Of a stretch of DNA of 64,000 nucleotides, positions 52,252-64,000 are shown piece by piece. Source of the stretch: Mucilaginibacter gotjawali (GTDB lineage Bacteria > Bacteroidota > Bacteroidia > Sphingobacteriales > Sphingobacteriaceae). The DNA is taken from the NCBI RefSeq assembly GCF_002355435.1, contig NZ_AP017313.1, forward strand, positions 372,001-436,000, written 5' to 3'. Positions within the stretch are counted from its first letter, which is position 1. Each line of letters starts with the position of its first letter. Made by a program: the position numbers and the translations under genes. The notes under the pieces were generated by a model. The model ran no database searches, had not been told where the DNA came from, and worked only from the letters and a program-made list of their open reading frames with translations.

Positions 52252-53630
52252 AGCGAGTATCCTGATCTCTTTTGGATAATAATTATTGATCCTGTTTGGC
52301 AGCAGCTTTGCCCATCCCAGCGGTTCGCCTTCAAAGCACATCAGGCTCCAGCCTTTATCCGTTGGGTTGATATCGATATTCTCCCGCCTTAAATATTGTA
52401 TGGCTTGCTCATAGGTAAGCTCCGTTTGCAAAAAAGCATCCTTGTTAGTATGGATACTCAGCGCCAGTTCATGATCGGGTACCAGGTCTTTACCCATCAG
52501 CTTACCTATCCTGACACCTGATTTTTTAATATAGAGATACCGCTGCAAGGTGTCCAGGCTTTCTTTATGAATCCTGTTGATCGCCAGCCAGTCGTCATTA
52601 ATTTTATTATAATAATAGTTTTCAGGTTCAATTAAATAGCGTTTCACTATTTCGATCTCCTGTAAGGCTAATTTTTGATGCCCTTTTGCTTTGAAGGACG
52701 GTGCATCATCAGCCTGCTCTTTCTTTTTCAGGCAAGCTGCAAATAAGCCTTCACCTTTTGCCTGCCCCGGGTAAAAACGATAGCCAAAGGCTTGATGCTT
52801 TTCCGACCGGGTTTCAACAATACCCCACTCCTTGTCATGGTGAGTTTGCCGAACCATAGGTATAGGTAAGCTTTCCATATTAAAGGTGTCACAGAGCCAA
52901 TCAAGGATTTCCTCATTTTCCTGGTGCGAATAGGAGCAGGTACTATATATAAGGTATCCGTCTTCTTTTAAGGCGGGATAAACATCGGCCAGTATCCGTT
53001 CCTGCCGCTGGTGGCAAAGGTTTACATTGGCTTCGCTCCATTCGTTCATGGCTGCCGGGTCCTTACGGAACATGCCCGAACCCGAACAGGGCGCATCAGC
53101 CAGGATGATATCAAAAAGCCGGTCAGCCGGCCGAAGTCTTTTGGATCATTATTGCTTACTATACTATTGGCAGTGCCCCAGCGGTTAAGATTATCGCATA
53201 AAACAGGTACCCGTGTTTTAATGATCTCGTTAGCCACCAGCAGATCATCGGCGCCGATGGCCGAATTGATGAGCGTGCTTTTGCCGCCGGGCGCGGCGCA
53301 CAGGTCGAGTATTTTCACCGGTTCATCCTTGTCCGGTCTTATGGTTTTAAGGATATGATCAATAAACATGGAGGATGCTTCCTGCACATAATAACAGCCT
53401 GCGTGAAAAAGCGGGTCGAAAGTAAATGACGGGCGGGTGTTAAGATAATAACCATCGACACACCAGGGCACCTGGCCATCAGTTTTGAGGGCATGTTTTT
53501 TAAAGGGATTTAAACGGATCGAAGTAGGCGATTCAGTATTTTGATGTGCATTGATGAAATTTCCGGCGTCGAAACCTGGCTCGGCACTTAATATTGAAAT
53601 AAAATTTTCGGGGAAATTGGGCTCGTTCAT
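52234..53630 (-). pseudogene. RsmF/YebU-like rRNA (cytosine-C5)-methyltransferase, frameshifted
   Basis: Two overlapping frames form one Nol1/Nop2/Sun methyltransferase. The N-terminal part (53630 down to about 53115) has the SAM motif LDLCAAPGGKSTLI; the C-terminal part has DAPCSGSGMFRKDP and YSTCSYSHQENEE with the two catalytic cysteines, then a PUA-like tail with GVRIGKLMGKDLVPDHELAL. The break is in a T5 run near 53113-53117; with T6 the reading becomes RLTGFFDIILADAPCSG and gives 465 residues, the normal length. Either a real frameshift or an undercalled homopolymer. Confidence 0.88.
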
Positions 53631-53865
53631 ATCTTTTCAAAGATACTAATTCCATTGAATGGTGGTCTTTGGCACCTCATCAAATACAATAGTGCTTTTC
53701 ATTTGGTTTAGCATACAGATAGTTAGCTGTTATGTTTTATCTTTTTTAAAAAATGTTTTGGCAGGTAGCCGAAATCTCTGTACATTTGTGACCGCTTTAG
53801 AAAAAAGGCGTTGTTTTTTGAAAATATAGCGAATAAAAATAATCTGAAAATAAGTGAAAATAACA

Positions 53866-53897
53866 CTTGACAGGAATTAAAAATAATCGCATCTTTG
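53866..53897 (+). promoter_or_regulatory. rRNA operon promoter P1
   Basis: CTTG, 20 bases, CATCTTTG, close to the Bacteroidota TTTG/TAnnTTTG promoter. It lies about 400 bp before the 16S. A related GCATCTTTGC element stands before the TSUP gene at 60715. Confidence 0.6.
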
Positions 53898-53981
53898 CAG
53901 CCCGCAAACGAGGAAAGAAAAGGAGAGAGGAAGCGGGGAAAAAGAAGAAAAGTAAGCTTTAGAAAATAAAAAAAAATAAAG

Positions 53982-54012
53982 TTTGCGAAACAGAAAAAGG
54001 TTGATACCTTTG
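53982..54012 (+). promoter_or_regulatory. rRNA operon promoter P2
   Basis: TTTG, 19 bases, TACCTTTG: an exact consensus match in both elements. Together with P1 it gives tandem promoters, usual for rRNA operons. The leader from about 54020 to 54300 shows GAGGCGA motifs and a processing stem. Confidence 0.75.
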
Positions 54013-54159
54013 CAGTCCCAAAAGAAAGGGTCGCCGAAAGGCAAAAAGCGGAGAGCGATTCTCAGCTTTAAAAAATGAAAAGTTGACACTTGAAAGAGTG
54101 AAACACTATAAAGTCTGAACCGTGAGGCGAAGATGAAAAGTTCTTATAAAAGATAGATA

Positions 54160-54177
54160 ATCATGTAGCATAACAGC
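54160..54177 (+). other. 16S processing stem, 5' arm
   Basis: ATCATGTAGCATAACAGC pairs with the complement of 55863-55879 after the 16S, with one bulge and one mismatch. This brackets the 16S and is the expected RNase III-type precursor stem. Confidence 0.6.
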
Positions 54178-54299
54178 TGAGCCGCGAGGCGAGGTAGTTA
54201 TGAGATAAAAAGAGAGAGGATACTGTAAAAGGAATAATTTTTTTACAGATTCTATTAATTAATAATAGGGTCAGGTAAATCAAACAACAACATTATACA

Positions 54300-55819
<1,520 letters not shown>

Positions 55820-55862
55820 TGGAGCAGTATCCACAAAATCTCTTCAAAACATAACAGCTGAG

Positions 55863-55879
55863 GCTGTTAGCTGCATGAT
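55863..55879 (+). other. 16S processing stem, 3' arm
   Basis: GCTGTTAGCTGCATGAT, complementary to 54160-54177. The following spacer to the tRNA (55880-56117) is filled with low-complexity repeats such as AATTACGAATTACGATTTAC and AATCTCAATACTCAA, with no gene. Confidence 0.6.
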
Positions 55880-56117
55880 CTATTTTTTATATTAGAAATG
55901 AGATCTGAGATCTGAGATGTGAGACAAAAATCTCAATACTCAAATCTCAATACTCAAGTCTAACAAAAGGAAACCCAAAAGATGAAGCCATTAGTATATG
56001 GCTTTAACTGAAAGAGGTTGCGAGATTGTAAGAAATTACGAATTACGATTTACGAATTACGATTGACTCGGAAACAAGAAAAATCTAAAATCGTACATCT
56101 GAAATCGTAAATCAAAC

Positions 56118-56192
56118 AGTCCCGTAGCTCAGTTTGGTTAGAGCACTACACTGATAATGTAGGGGTCAGCAGTTCAAATCTGCTCGGGACTA
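56118..56192 (+). tRNA. tRNA-Ile (GAT anticodon)
   Basis: Cloverleaf: acceptor AGTCCCG with CGGGACT, D-arm GCTC...GAGC, anticodon loop CTGATAA, T-arm AGCAG-TTCAAAT-CTGCT. CCA is not encoded. It sits in the 16S-23S spacer, the usual place. Confidence 0.97.
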
Positions 56193-56294
56193 CACGCGGC
56201 GCAGCCGCGAGTCAAAAGTCGGAAGTACAGAGTCCAAAGTCAGAAAAAGACAAAGACTTAGAACTCAAGACTTAAGACTTACGACTCATCATAG

Positions 56295-56368
56295 GGGGGA
56301 TTAGCTCAGCTGGCTAGAGCATCTGCCTTGCACGCAGAGGGTCAACGGTTCGAATCCGTTATTCTCCA
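56295..56368 (+). tRNA. tRNA-Ala (TGC anticodon)
   Basis: Acceptor GGGGGAT with ATTCTCC (two G-T pairs), D-arm GCTC...GAGC, anticodon loop CTTGCAC, T-arm AACGG-TTCGAAT-CCGTT. It is followed by ACCA, so CCA may be encoded. Second spacer tRNA. Confidence 0.97.
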
Positions 56369-56540
56369 CCACGCCCACCGTTTCCCTCAAGGGGGATAGG
56401 ATATCATGCAAAGTTTGAGGGATCAAACGGGGCCACGTTCTTTGACATATTGGAAGAAGTAAATTGAAAGAGAAGACAACAGTATAGAGGACTGTTAAGG
56501 CTTCAAAGGTTTACAAGAACAAAGGGACAACGGTAGCGAT

Positions 56541-56574
56541 ACCAATGAACTGATGAACGAGTGAACTAATGAAC
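56541..56574 (+). other. 23S processing stem, 5' arm
   Basis: A 34-nt arm of CAATGAAC/TAATGAAC words, complementary (about 29 of 34 positions) to 59640-59673 after the 23S. It would clamp the 23S precursor. Nearby CTTTGACATATTGGAAGAAG is typical of this spacer. Confidence 0.7.
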
Positions 56575-56621
56575 GTAACAAGAATCAAAAAGCATACCAT
56601 ACGAGCAAAAGGCGTATGAGT

Positions 56622-59498
<2,877 letters not shown>

Positions 59499-59639
59499 AT
59501 AGCAGGTAATAATAGTGATTAGAGATCAGAGAATAGAGATTAGGACTTGTCCTGTTCGCTAAACTTAAGGCTCTAATCACTCAACACTAATATTGTTGTT
59601 TTCTCAATCTACTTACTTCTTTCAATTATGTTTAAGTTT

Positions 59640-59673
59640 GTTCATTAGTTCACTGGTTCAGTAGTTCATTGGT
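59640..59673 (+). other. 23S processing stem, 3' arm
   Basis: Complement of 56541-56574. A third AATGAAC/TGAACTAATGAACC tract at 59748-59782 sits just before the 5S and could compete for pairing. The rest of the 59500-59790 spacer is low-complexity. Confidence 0.7.
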
Positions 59674-59791
59674 AACTGCGGGATAGTAAACAAAAGACAA
59701 CAAACAAAATAAAAATACTGGTTAGGTACATTAGCCAACATGCTCATACCAATGAACAATTGAACTAATGAACCAATGAACCAAAAAATAT

Positions 59792-59903
<112 letters not shown>

Positions 59904-59912
59904 CTTATCAAG

Positions 59913-59948
59913 ACCCTTAGTTCAAACGAACTAGGGGTTCCTTGTTTT
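59913..59948 (+). terminator. rRNA operon terminator 1
   Basis: ACCCTTAGTTC, 4-nt loop, GAACTAGGGGT (11 bp, one G-T), then TCCTTGTTTT. It lies directly after the 5S. Confidence 0.85.
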
Positions 59949-59950
59949 AG

Positions 59951-60036
59951 TGCCATCTTTTACGGATGTTATGCCCGCCGGAGCCGATGGTACTGTCCGG
60001 CTGAAAGACGGATGGGAGAGTAGGTCGGTGCCAAAT
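59951..60036 (+). pseudogene. Partial 5S rRNA copy (3' half, rearranged)
   Basis: After the first terminator the 3' half of the 5S recurs: ATGCCCGCCGGAGCCGATGGTACTG and GGGAGAGTAGGTCGGTGCCAAATCTTA, with about 18 extra bases forming a small TCCG/CGGA hairpin between them. The 5' half is absent, so it cannot be a functional 5S. It is followed by a second terminator of the same kind. Confidence 0.85.
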
Positions 60037-60066
60037 CTTACTGCGTCCGCCAAAAGGCGGATCAAG

Positions 60067-60102
60067 ACCCTTAGTTCTAAAGAACCAGGGGTTTCTTGTT
60101 TT
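60067..60102 (+). terminator. rRNA operon terminator 2
   Basis: ACCCTTAGTTCT, 2-nt loop, AGAACCAGGGGT, then TTCTTGTTTT. It is a duplicate of terminator 1, moved with the partial 5S. A TCCGCC/GGCGGA hairpin precedes it at 60046-60061. Confidence 0.8.
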
Positions 60103-60178
60103 ATAGCCTTTTTTTGTTCCCATCGCCGTCATACACCAACCAACAACAGTAAGCCGGGTTCATCACCTAAACTACAAT

Positions 60179-60207
60179 GAAAAAGCCCTGGCGTTATACA
60201 CCAGGGC
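60179..60207 (-). terminator. Terminator of 78-residue gene
   Basis: Stem GCCCTGG/CCAGGGC (60185-60191, 60201-60207), followed on the minus strand by TTTTTC. It is about 150 bp after the stop of the minus-strand gene at 60356; no other gene fits it. Confidence 0.65.
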
Positions 60208-60355
60208 GGTCGAAAGCTTATTAGATTTAAATACCCATGGAATTTAGTATTGGTATTATGCAATCAGCAAACAAGCCATTGATAGCAAATACAGTGTGCT
60301 GCGGATGGCGGGATAGCAAAAAATTAATCCCTAATCTCCGGCCGCTAATCTCCAC

Positions 60356-60592
60356 CTACGAGTTTTTCTTCAAATACTCGTCGGTAAACTGGGCGATATA
60401 TCGTTCCACATTATTGCGGATCTCTTCCAGGTCGCGGTTTTCCACTTTTGCCAGCACCTGCATCAGTAACAGGTTGTTTATTTTATTGTAGGCATAAGTT
60501 GAAGCTGCATTGCTTAAAAGTTTGGCATTCAGATCAATTACCCGCGCCAGTTGTTCAGCCTTTAGTTTATCGTTTTCTGTTAGATCGCTCAT
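60356..60592 (-). CDS. Small conserved-looking helical protein
   Basis: 78 residues, not recognised. Entirely alpha-helical and charged in appearance: MSDLTENDKLKAEQLARVIDLN, then AYNKINNLLLMQVLAKVENRDLEEIRNNVERYIAQ. No signal or membrane segment. It may be a regulatory or adaptor protein. It has its own terminator. Divergent from the TSUP gene. Confidence 0.7.
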   Translation of the reverse strand: MSDLTENDKLKAEQLARVIDLNAKLLSNAASTYAYNKINNLLLMQVLAKVENRDLEEIRNNVERYIAQFTDEYLKKNS

Positions 60593-60714
60593 AATGGATT
60601 GTATTAAATAAAATTAGTCGAATATTGGTTTGTCCTGCAAATAAAAACAATTGCCGCCGATATTTTAATAATTTTTTGTGACTTTATTGTTGAAATTGAA
60701 AAAACTATAATATG

Positions 60715-60722
60715 CATCTTTG
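60715..60722 (+). promoter_or_regulatory. Possible -7 element of the TSUP gene
   Basis: GCATCTTTGC, preceded by ACTATAATAT; it matches rRNA P1 (ATAATCGCATCTTTGC). It is 28 bp before the ATG at 60750. No exact -33 element at ideal spacing was found. Confidence 0.4.
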
Positions 60723-60749
60723 CGCCTTTAACCCTTTCCCCTAACAGGG

Positions 60750-61562
60750 ATGTTCATTAAGATGGCGCATATTCTACTGCTTATTGGTAATATATTTCCC
60801 CCGTCGCACGCTGTATCTACTGACCTGTTTTTGCTGGCTGCAGGCTTGTTTGCCGGAATGATCAACGCTGTGGCCGGCGGCGGCACTTTTATCAGTATGC
60901 CGGTATTAATTTATGCAGGTTTACCCTCGGTTCAGGCAAATGCATCCAGCACGGTTGCGTTATTCCCCGGTGCGCTTGCAAGCGTCTATGCTTATCGTAA
61001 AGATTTTAAAAGTTTTGAAAAGATCTCGCTAAAAGCACTCATCATTATTTCGCTAACGGGTGGCTGTATCGGCGCGTTCCTGCTGATTCTGACACCGTCT
61101 AAGAATTTTGATAAGATCATCCCCTGGCTGATATTATTCGGCTCGCTGACATTTATTTTTGGAAAACAGGCAGGCCGGCTGCTGCAAAGCCGGTTTACGA
61201 TCAGCCGGAGTTCCCTGATTATTGCACAATTTATTTTAGGGATTTACGGTGGGTATTTTGGCGGCGGAGCGGGCATTATGATGATGGCCGTATGGAGTGT
61301 TTTCGGATTAACCGATATCAAGCTCATCAACGTCAACAAAACGCTATTGGTGGGAGCAGCCAATTCCATCGCTGTTATTATTTTCATCATCTCGGGCAAG
61401 ATCTGGTGGACCCAAACCTGTATTATGCTGGTAGCTACTACCATAGGTGGTTATGCCGGCGCTTACTATGCGCGCAGGTTAAATCAGCAAGTACTGCGCG
61501 GGGTTATTGTTTTCCTGATCATTCTGATCACTGCATTTTTCTTTTACCGCGCCTATAAATAG
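60750..61562 (+). CDS. TSUP (TauE/SafE) family membrane transporter
   Basis: 270 residues (a start at Met5 is also possible) with seven to eight membrane helices. Family motifs: LLAAGLFAGMINAVAGGGTFISMPVLIYAGLP in the first half and ILGIYGGYFGGGAGIMMMAVWSVFGL in the second, the internal repeat typical of TSUP proteins. Members export or import sulfite, sulfonates or related organosulfur anions, which would fit the sulfite-oxidase-type enzyme 50 kb away, but the substrate is not shown. Confidence 0.9.
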   Translation: MFIKMAHILLLIGNIFPPSHAVSTDLFLLAAGLFAGMINAVAGGGTFISMPVLIYAGLPSVQANASSTVALFPGALASVYAYRKDFKSFEKISLKALIIISLTGGCIGAFLLILTPSKNFDKIIPWLILFGSLTFIFGKQAGRLLQSRFTISRSSLIIAQFILGIYGGYFGGGAGIMMMAVWSVFGLTDIKLINVNKTLLVGAANSIAVIIFIISGKIWWTQTCIMLVATTIGGYAGAYYARRLNQQVLRGVIVFLIILITAFFFYRAYK

Positions 61563-61785
61563 CTCATGCCATCCCTCCGGATATCTGTTTTATTTAACCA
61601 GATAAAAAAATAGTTTGTTTGGTAATTGCTACATCTTTTTATAATAAGGAATACAGGGTAATATAAGTTCCATGCCTCTTATACGTAACATATTGCAAAT
61701 AAACCGGTTAATCTGCAGGTGGCACCTATTTTGTATTGTATTATAAAATAACGTTAATAATAACCATTATATAAAAATCATCATT

Positions 61786-61932
61786 ATGAAACCGATCAAA
61801 TATTTTGCATTGCTACTGGTGGTAGCGGCAAGTTTAAATTCTTGTGTTGTACACCGCGAAGGTTGGGTTCGCGGCCATTATAATTATGGACCAAGGGGAG
61901 GCCGTGTATGGGTTCCGGGGCATTATAATTAA
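61786..61932 (+). CDS. Small lipoprotein with WXXGXY-type repeats
   Basis: 48 residues. A lipoprotein signal ends LNSC (Cys20). The mature part is short and aromatic: two GH-Y motifs (GWVRGHYNYG and VWVPGHYN), matching the YXWVPGHW repeat lipoprotein family of Bacteroidota. Role unknown, perhaps envelope stress. The frame is clean and the next gene is convergent. Confidence 0.75.
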   Translation: MKPIKYFALLLVVAASLNSCVVHREGWVRGHYNYGPRGGRVWVPGHYN

Positions 61933-61990
61933 TTTTTTAAAATAACGGTTGCAGGGGAAATTTACCTGCAACTTTTAGTTTATAAAATTC

Positions 61991-63139
61991 TTAATGCTCA
62001 TCCAGGTATTGGTATAGTTGAGCGCCTGCAAGTAAAAAGGCGCCGGTACCATAAACCTCGTTACTATCTTCTGTCACTTTATCAGGGCTGCCTCCTATGG
62101 GTTGTACATAGCCTAACATTCCGTTGGGTTTAACGGCGGTGACCATTGCCAGCCAGGCCCTTTTGGCTACCGGCAAATATTGCTGTTTATTTAATAGCCC
62201 GTGGTTCATTCCCCACAAAATAGCATAACAATAAAAGCCGGTTCCGCTGCATTCTTTAATAGGATAGCTCGCCGGGTCTAACAATGAGGCGTGCCAGCTT
62301 CCATCGGGCTGCTGTAAGGAAGCGATCTTTGCCGCCATATCTTTAAACAGGCTAACAAATTTTTCCCTCCCGGTGTAATTGGCAGGCATATTTTCAAGCA
62401 ACCTTGCCAGCCCTGCCAAAACCCATCCATTTCCCCTCGACCAAAATACTTTTTCACCATTCTTTTCTTTCTTGTCCAGGTAACTGCCATCCCTCGAGTA
62501 AAGATGCGCCTGCGGGTCGTACAAATAGGCGGTGGTTTTCCACCAGAGGGTGGTAGCTTTATCCAGGTACTTCCGGTCGCCGGTGGCAGATGATAAATAA
62601 GCCAATGCCGTTGGCCCCATAAACAAGGCATCGCACCAGGCCCATTCGCGATCCTGGATGTTATTCTTCCACTCCAGTGACTCAGTAAAGGGGAGGCTAA
62701 CAATACTATCCCCCAAATGTTGAAAAGGGGCGATCATTTCGGGCCGTTTGTATTTCATATACAACAGCGAATAGGTTTGCCCAACGCAATAATCATCAGC
62801 CATCAGGCGGTTGTTTCCTGTGTTCCAGTTCACCTCATTACCAATTTCTATCAGTTTATTATCGTACCTTTCATCGCCGCTTGCCTTACTCAAATCAAAA
62901 AGGCCGGTATACAAAGCAGCATTTGTCCAATCGGTTTTTTTGTGCGTGAAACCTTTGGTTTGCCAGTATTGTAATTGCCAGTCGCCAACCCGTTTCATTA
63001 TTTTGAGGACGGAGTGGGGGGAAAAGACAGTGTCGCGGGACACGGGATTTGATTTGTGTGCCTTCACAGCTTGCACAATTATTAAGAATGTCAACACCAA
63101 TATAGAAATTTTATTAGGTTGAGTTTGGAGTAGTTTCAT
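61991..63139 (-). CDS. Glycoside hydrolase family 88/105 (unsaturated glucuronyl/galacturonyl hydrolase)
   Basis: 382 residues with a signal peptide ending near VKAHK. The alpha/alpha-barrel is seen in GDWQLQYWQTKGFTHKKTDWTN, the catalytic Asp in WAWCDALFMGP (D170) and WSRGNGWVLAGLARLLE with GTGFYCYAILWG near the end. The family removes unsaturated uronic acid from oligosaccharides made by pectate or rhamnogalacturonan lyases. It is probably periplasmic and acts on pectin breakdown products. Confidence 0.93.
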   Translation of the reverse strand: MKLLQTQPNKISILVLTFLIIVQAVKAHKSNPVSRDTVFSPHSVLKIMKRVGDWQLQYWQTKGFTHKKTDWTNAALYTGLFDLSKASGDERYDNKLIEIGNEVNWNTGNNRLMADDYCVGQTYSLLYMKYKRPEMIAPFQHLGDSIVSLPFTESLEWKNNIQDREWAWCDALFMGPTALAYLSSATGDRKYLDKATTLWWKTTAYLYDPQAHLYSRDGSYLDKKEKNGEKVFWSRGNGWVLAGLARLLENMPANYTGREKFVSLFKDMAAKIASLQQPDGSWHASLLDPASYPIKECSGTGFYCYAILWGMNHGLLNKQQYLPVAKRAWLAMVTAVKPNGMLGYVQPIGGSPDKVTEDSNEVYGTGAFLLAGAQLYQYLDEH

Positions 63140-63171
63140 TTTTTAATCCTATTTGTTTTCGATAAAATTTG

Positions 63172-64000
63172 TCATTGACTTCTTAACATCTCTGCCTTTA
63201 AAAATACGTTTGAAGGTGTGAGGATTTCTATTTTTCCATCACCCTTTATCGCCAGTTGTTTTGTTTGCTTGTTAAATACGATCTGAGGATATTTCAATGA
63301 ATCATGTCCTATCATACTTGAGTTTTGCTCTCCACTATATATGGACTCGTCTTTGTCTACAATTTCGCCGTTATCTAGATTTATTATTTTCGGAAATTTA
63401 AAAGTATCCCAGGAAAACTTGTCGTTAATGGGGTATAAATTTCCAAATTCTCCTTTTATTTTTACAAAATTAGTCACTTCATTTAACCCTATATCCCAAA
63501 TACCTACGTGCTTCAGGGGAAGATTAAGATTTTCATCATCATAAGCCTCATCTGATGTGCCAATCATAATTTTTGAGTCATTTATAAAACTTGCAGTACA
63601 AACCTCAACATCTATATTCGGACTTAAAATTGATTTATCGAGAAGCAATGGATTATTAATACACGCGTCTATATTAAAAACTTGTACAACATCCGTTGGA
63701 TGCCAGCACCAACCCTTACTCATTAAAAAAGTATTTGGGGCGTTAATTTCTAACCTGGAATGAAATACATAGGATGGTTTTCGTCCCGGTATATCAGTTA
63801 TCAATTCTCCGGTTTCTACATCTTCAAAATCAAGTCTGCTATATTCCAATGGACAATGCACTAAATAAGTTTTGTAGTTGACAGTAACGAATGCTGCGGG
63901 ATATTCATATACATCAGCATAATAATATGACCTGTTTATTTCCCTAAGGAGTTCACCATTTTTTAATAGCAATCCTTTTGTTTCAAGTTTTTTATATATA
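63172..64000 (-). CDS. Unknown protein, 5' end beyond the window
   Basis: The frame stays open to the window edge (IYKKLETKG precedes an internal TTG), so the start lies to the right. The visible 276 or so residues are not recognised. Repeated beta-type segments (YKTYLVHCPLEYSRLDFEDVETGEL, then PKIINLDNGEIVDKDE, then VFNKQTKQLAIKGDGKIEIL) suggest a beta-propeller or WD40-like fold. It ends 33 bp upstream of the GH88/105 gene on the same strand and might share its transcript. Confidence 0.7.
   Translation of the reverse strand, partial: IYKKLETKGLLLKNGELLREINRSYYYADVYEYPAAFVTVNYKTYLVHCPLEYSRLDFEDVETGELITDIPGRKPSYVFHSRLEINAPNTFLMSKGWCWHPTDVVQVFNIDACINNPLLLDKSILSPNIDVEVCTASFINDSKIMIGTSDEAYDDENLNLPLKHVGIWDIGLNEVTNFVKIKGEFGNLYPINDKFSWDTFKFPKIINLDNGEIVDKDESIYSGEQNSSMIGHDSLKYPQIVFNKQTKQLAIKGDGKIEILTPSNVFLKAEMLRSQ

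Overview
The window reads as a chromosomal stretch from a Bacteroidota member of the family Sphingobacteriaceae, most like Mucilaginibacter or Pedobacter. The evidence is type IX secretion sorting tails on giant surface proteins, TAnnTTTG-type promoters with few Shine-Dalgarno sequences, the 16S 3' end (CTGGAATACCTCCTTT), many plant- or chitin-polysaccharide enzymes, and abundant short dispersed intergenic palindromes. Only general family knowledge was used, so the genus is an inference.

Layout. 1-3.6 kb: the end of a ferredoxin-type reductase, then GH5 and GH30 glycosidases. 3.8-11.2 kb: a molybdenum neighbourhood (modABC, a small secreted molybdopterin-fold protein, and a cytochrome b561 plus sulfite-oxidase-family enzyme pair), interleaved with a thiol peroxiredoxin, an MXKDX-repeat protein, an ECF sigma/zinc-finger anti-sigma pair and a DUF1223 protein. 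11.7-13.2 kb: an intact IS5-family element next to a frameshifted PAS histidine kinase. 14.4-19.1 kb: envelope and stress proteins (holin-like, YtxH, AI-2E family) and a Kup potassium transporter. 19.8-32.9 kb: two giant type IX-secreted proteins that share a paralogous C-terminal module. 33-38.2 kb: a Gfo/Idh/MocA oxidoreductase, a carboxylesterase and a GH20 hexosaminidase. 38.3-42.5 kb: branched-chain amino-acid genes (an ACT-domain IlvN-like protein and ilvE), separated by clpS and an IS4-family element. 42.6-45 kb: a toxin-antitoxin pair inside a 59-bp direct duplication of the end of the tryptophan 2,3-dioxygenase gene. 45-53.6 kb: a lipoprotein, an ECF sigma factor with a trans-envelope partner, UspA, a SerB/SerA-remnant fusion, DUF1761, RidA and a frameshifted RsmF-like methyltransferase. 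53.8-60.1 kb: a complete rRNA operon (16S, tRNA-Ile, tRNA-Ala, 23S, 5S) with tandem promoters, processing stems and a duplicated 5S tail plus terminator. 60.3-64 kb: a TSUP transporter, small lipoproteins, a GH88/105 hydrolase and a partial unknown gene.

The most notable system is a classic-looking ribosome-mediated attenuator on the minus strand at 38842-38997. A 30-codon leader peptide, almost pure Ile/Val/Leu over residues 14-26, is followed by a GC-rich terminator with eight Ts that ends 12 nt before the start of the IlvN-like ACT gene. The end of the leader ORF can pair with one arm of the terminator to form an antiterminator. It closely resembles the enterobacterial ilv leader, but sits in a bacterial group where such attenuators are little described.

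Two other points matter to a reader. First, three genes (PAS kinase, antitoxin, RsmF-like) are each broken by what looks like one missing base in a homopolymer, so assembly undercalling must be excluded before they are called pseudogenes. Second, an ECF-type promoter motif (CCCAACGTTTC-N11-CCGAnGA) precedes both the ECF sigma gene at 46142 and the neighbouring lipoprotein gene, which suggests a small autoregulated envelope regulon.
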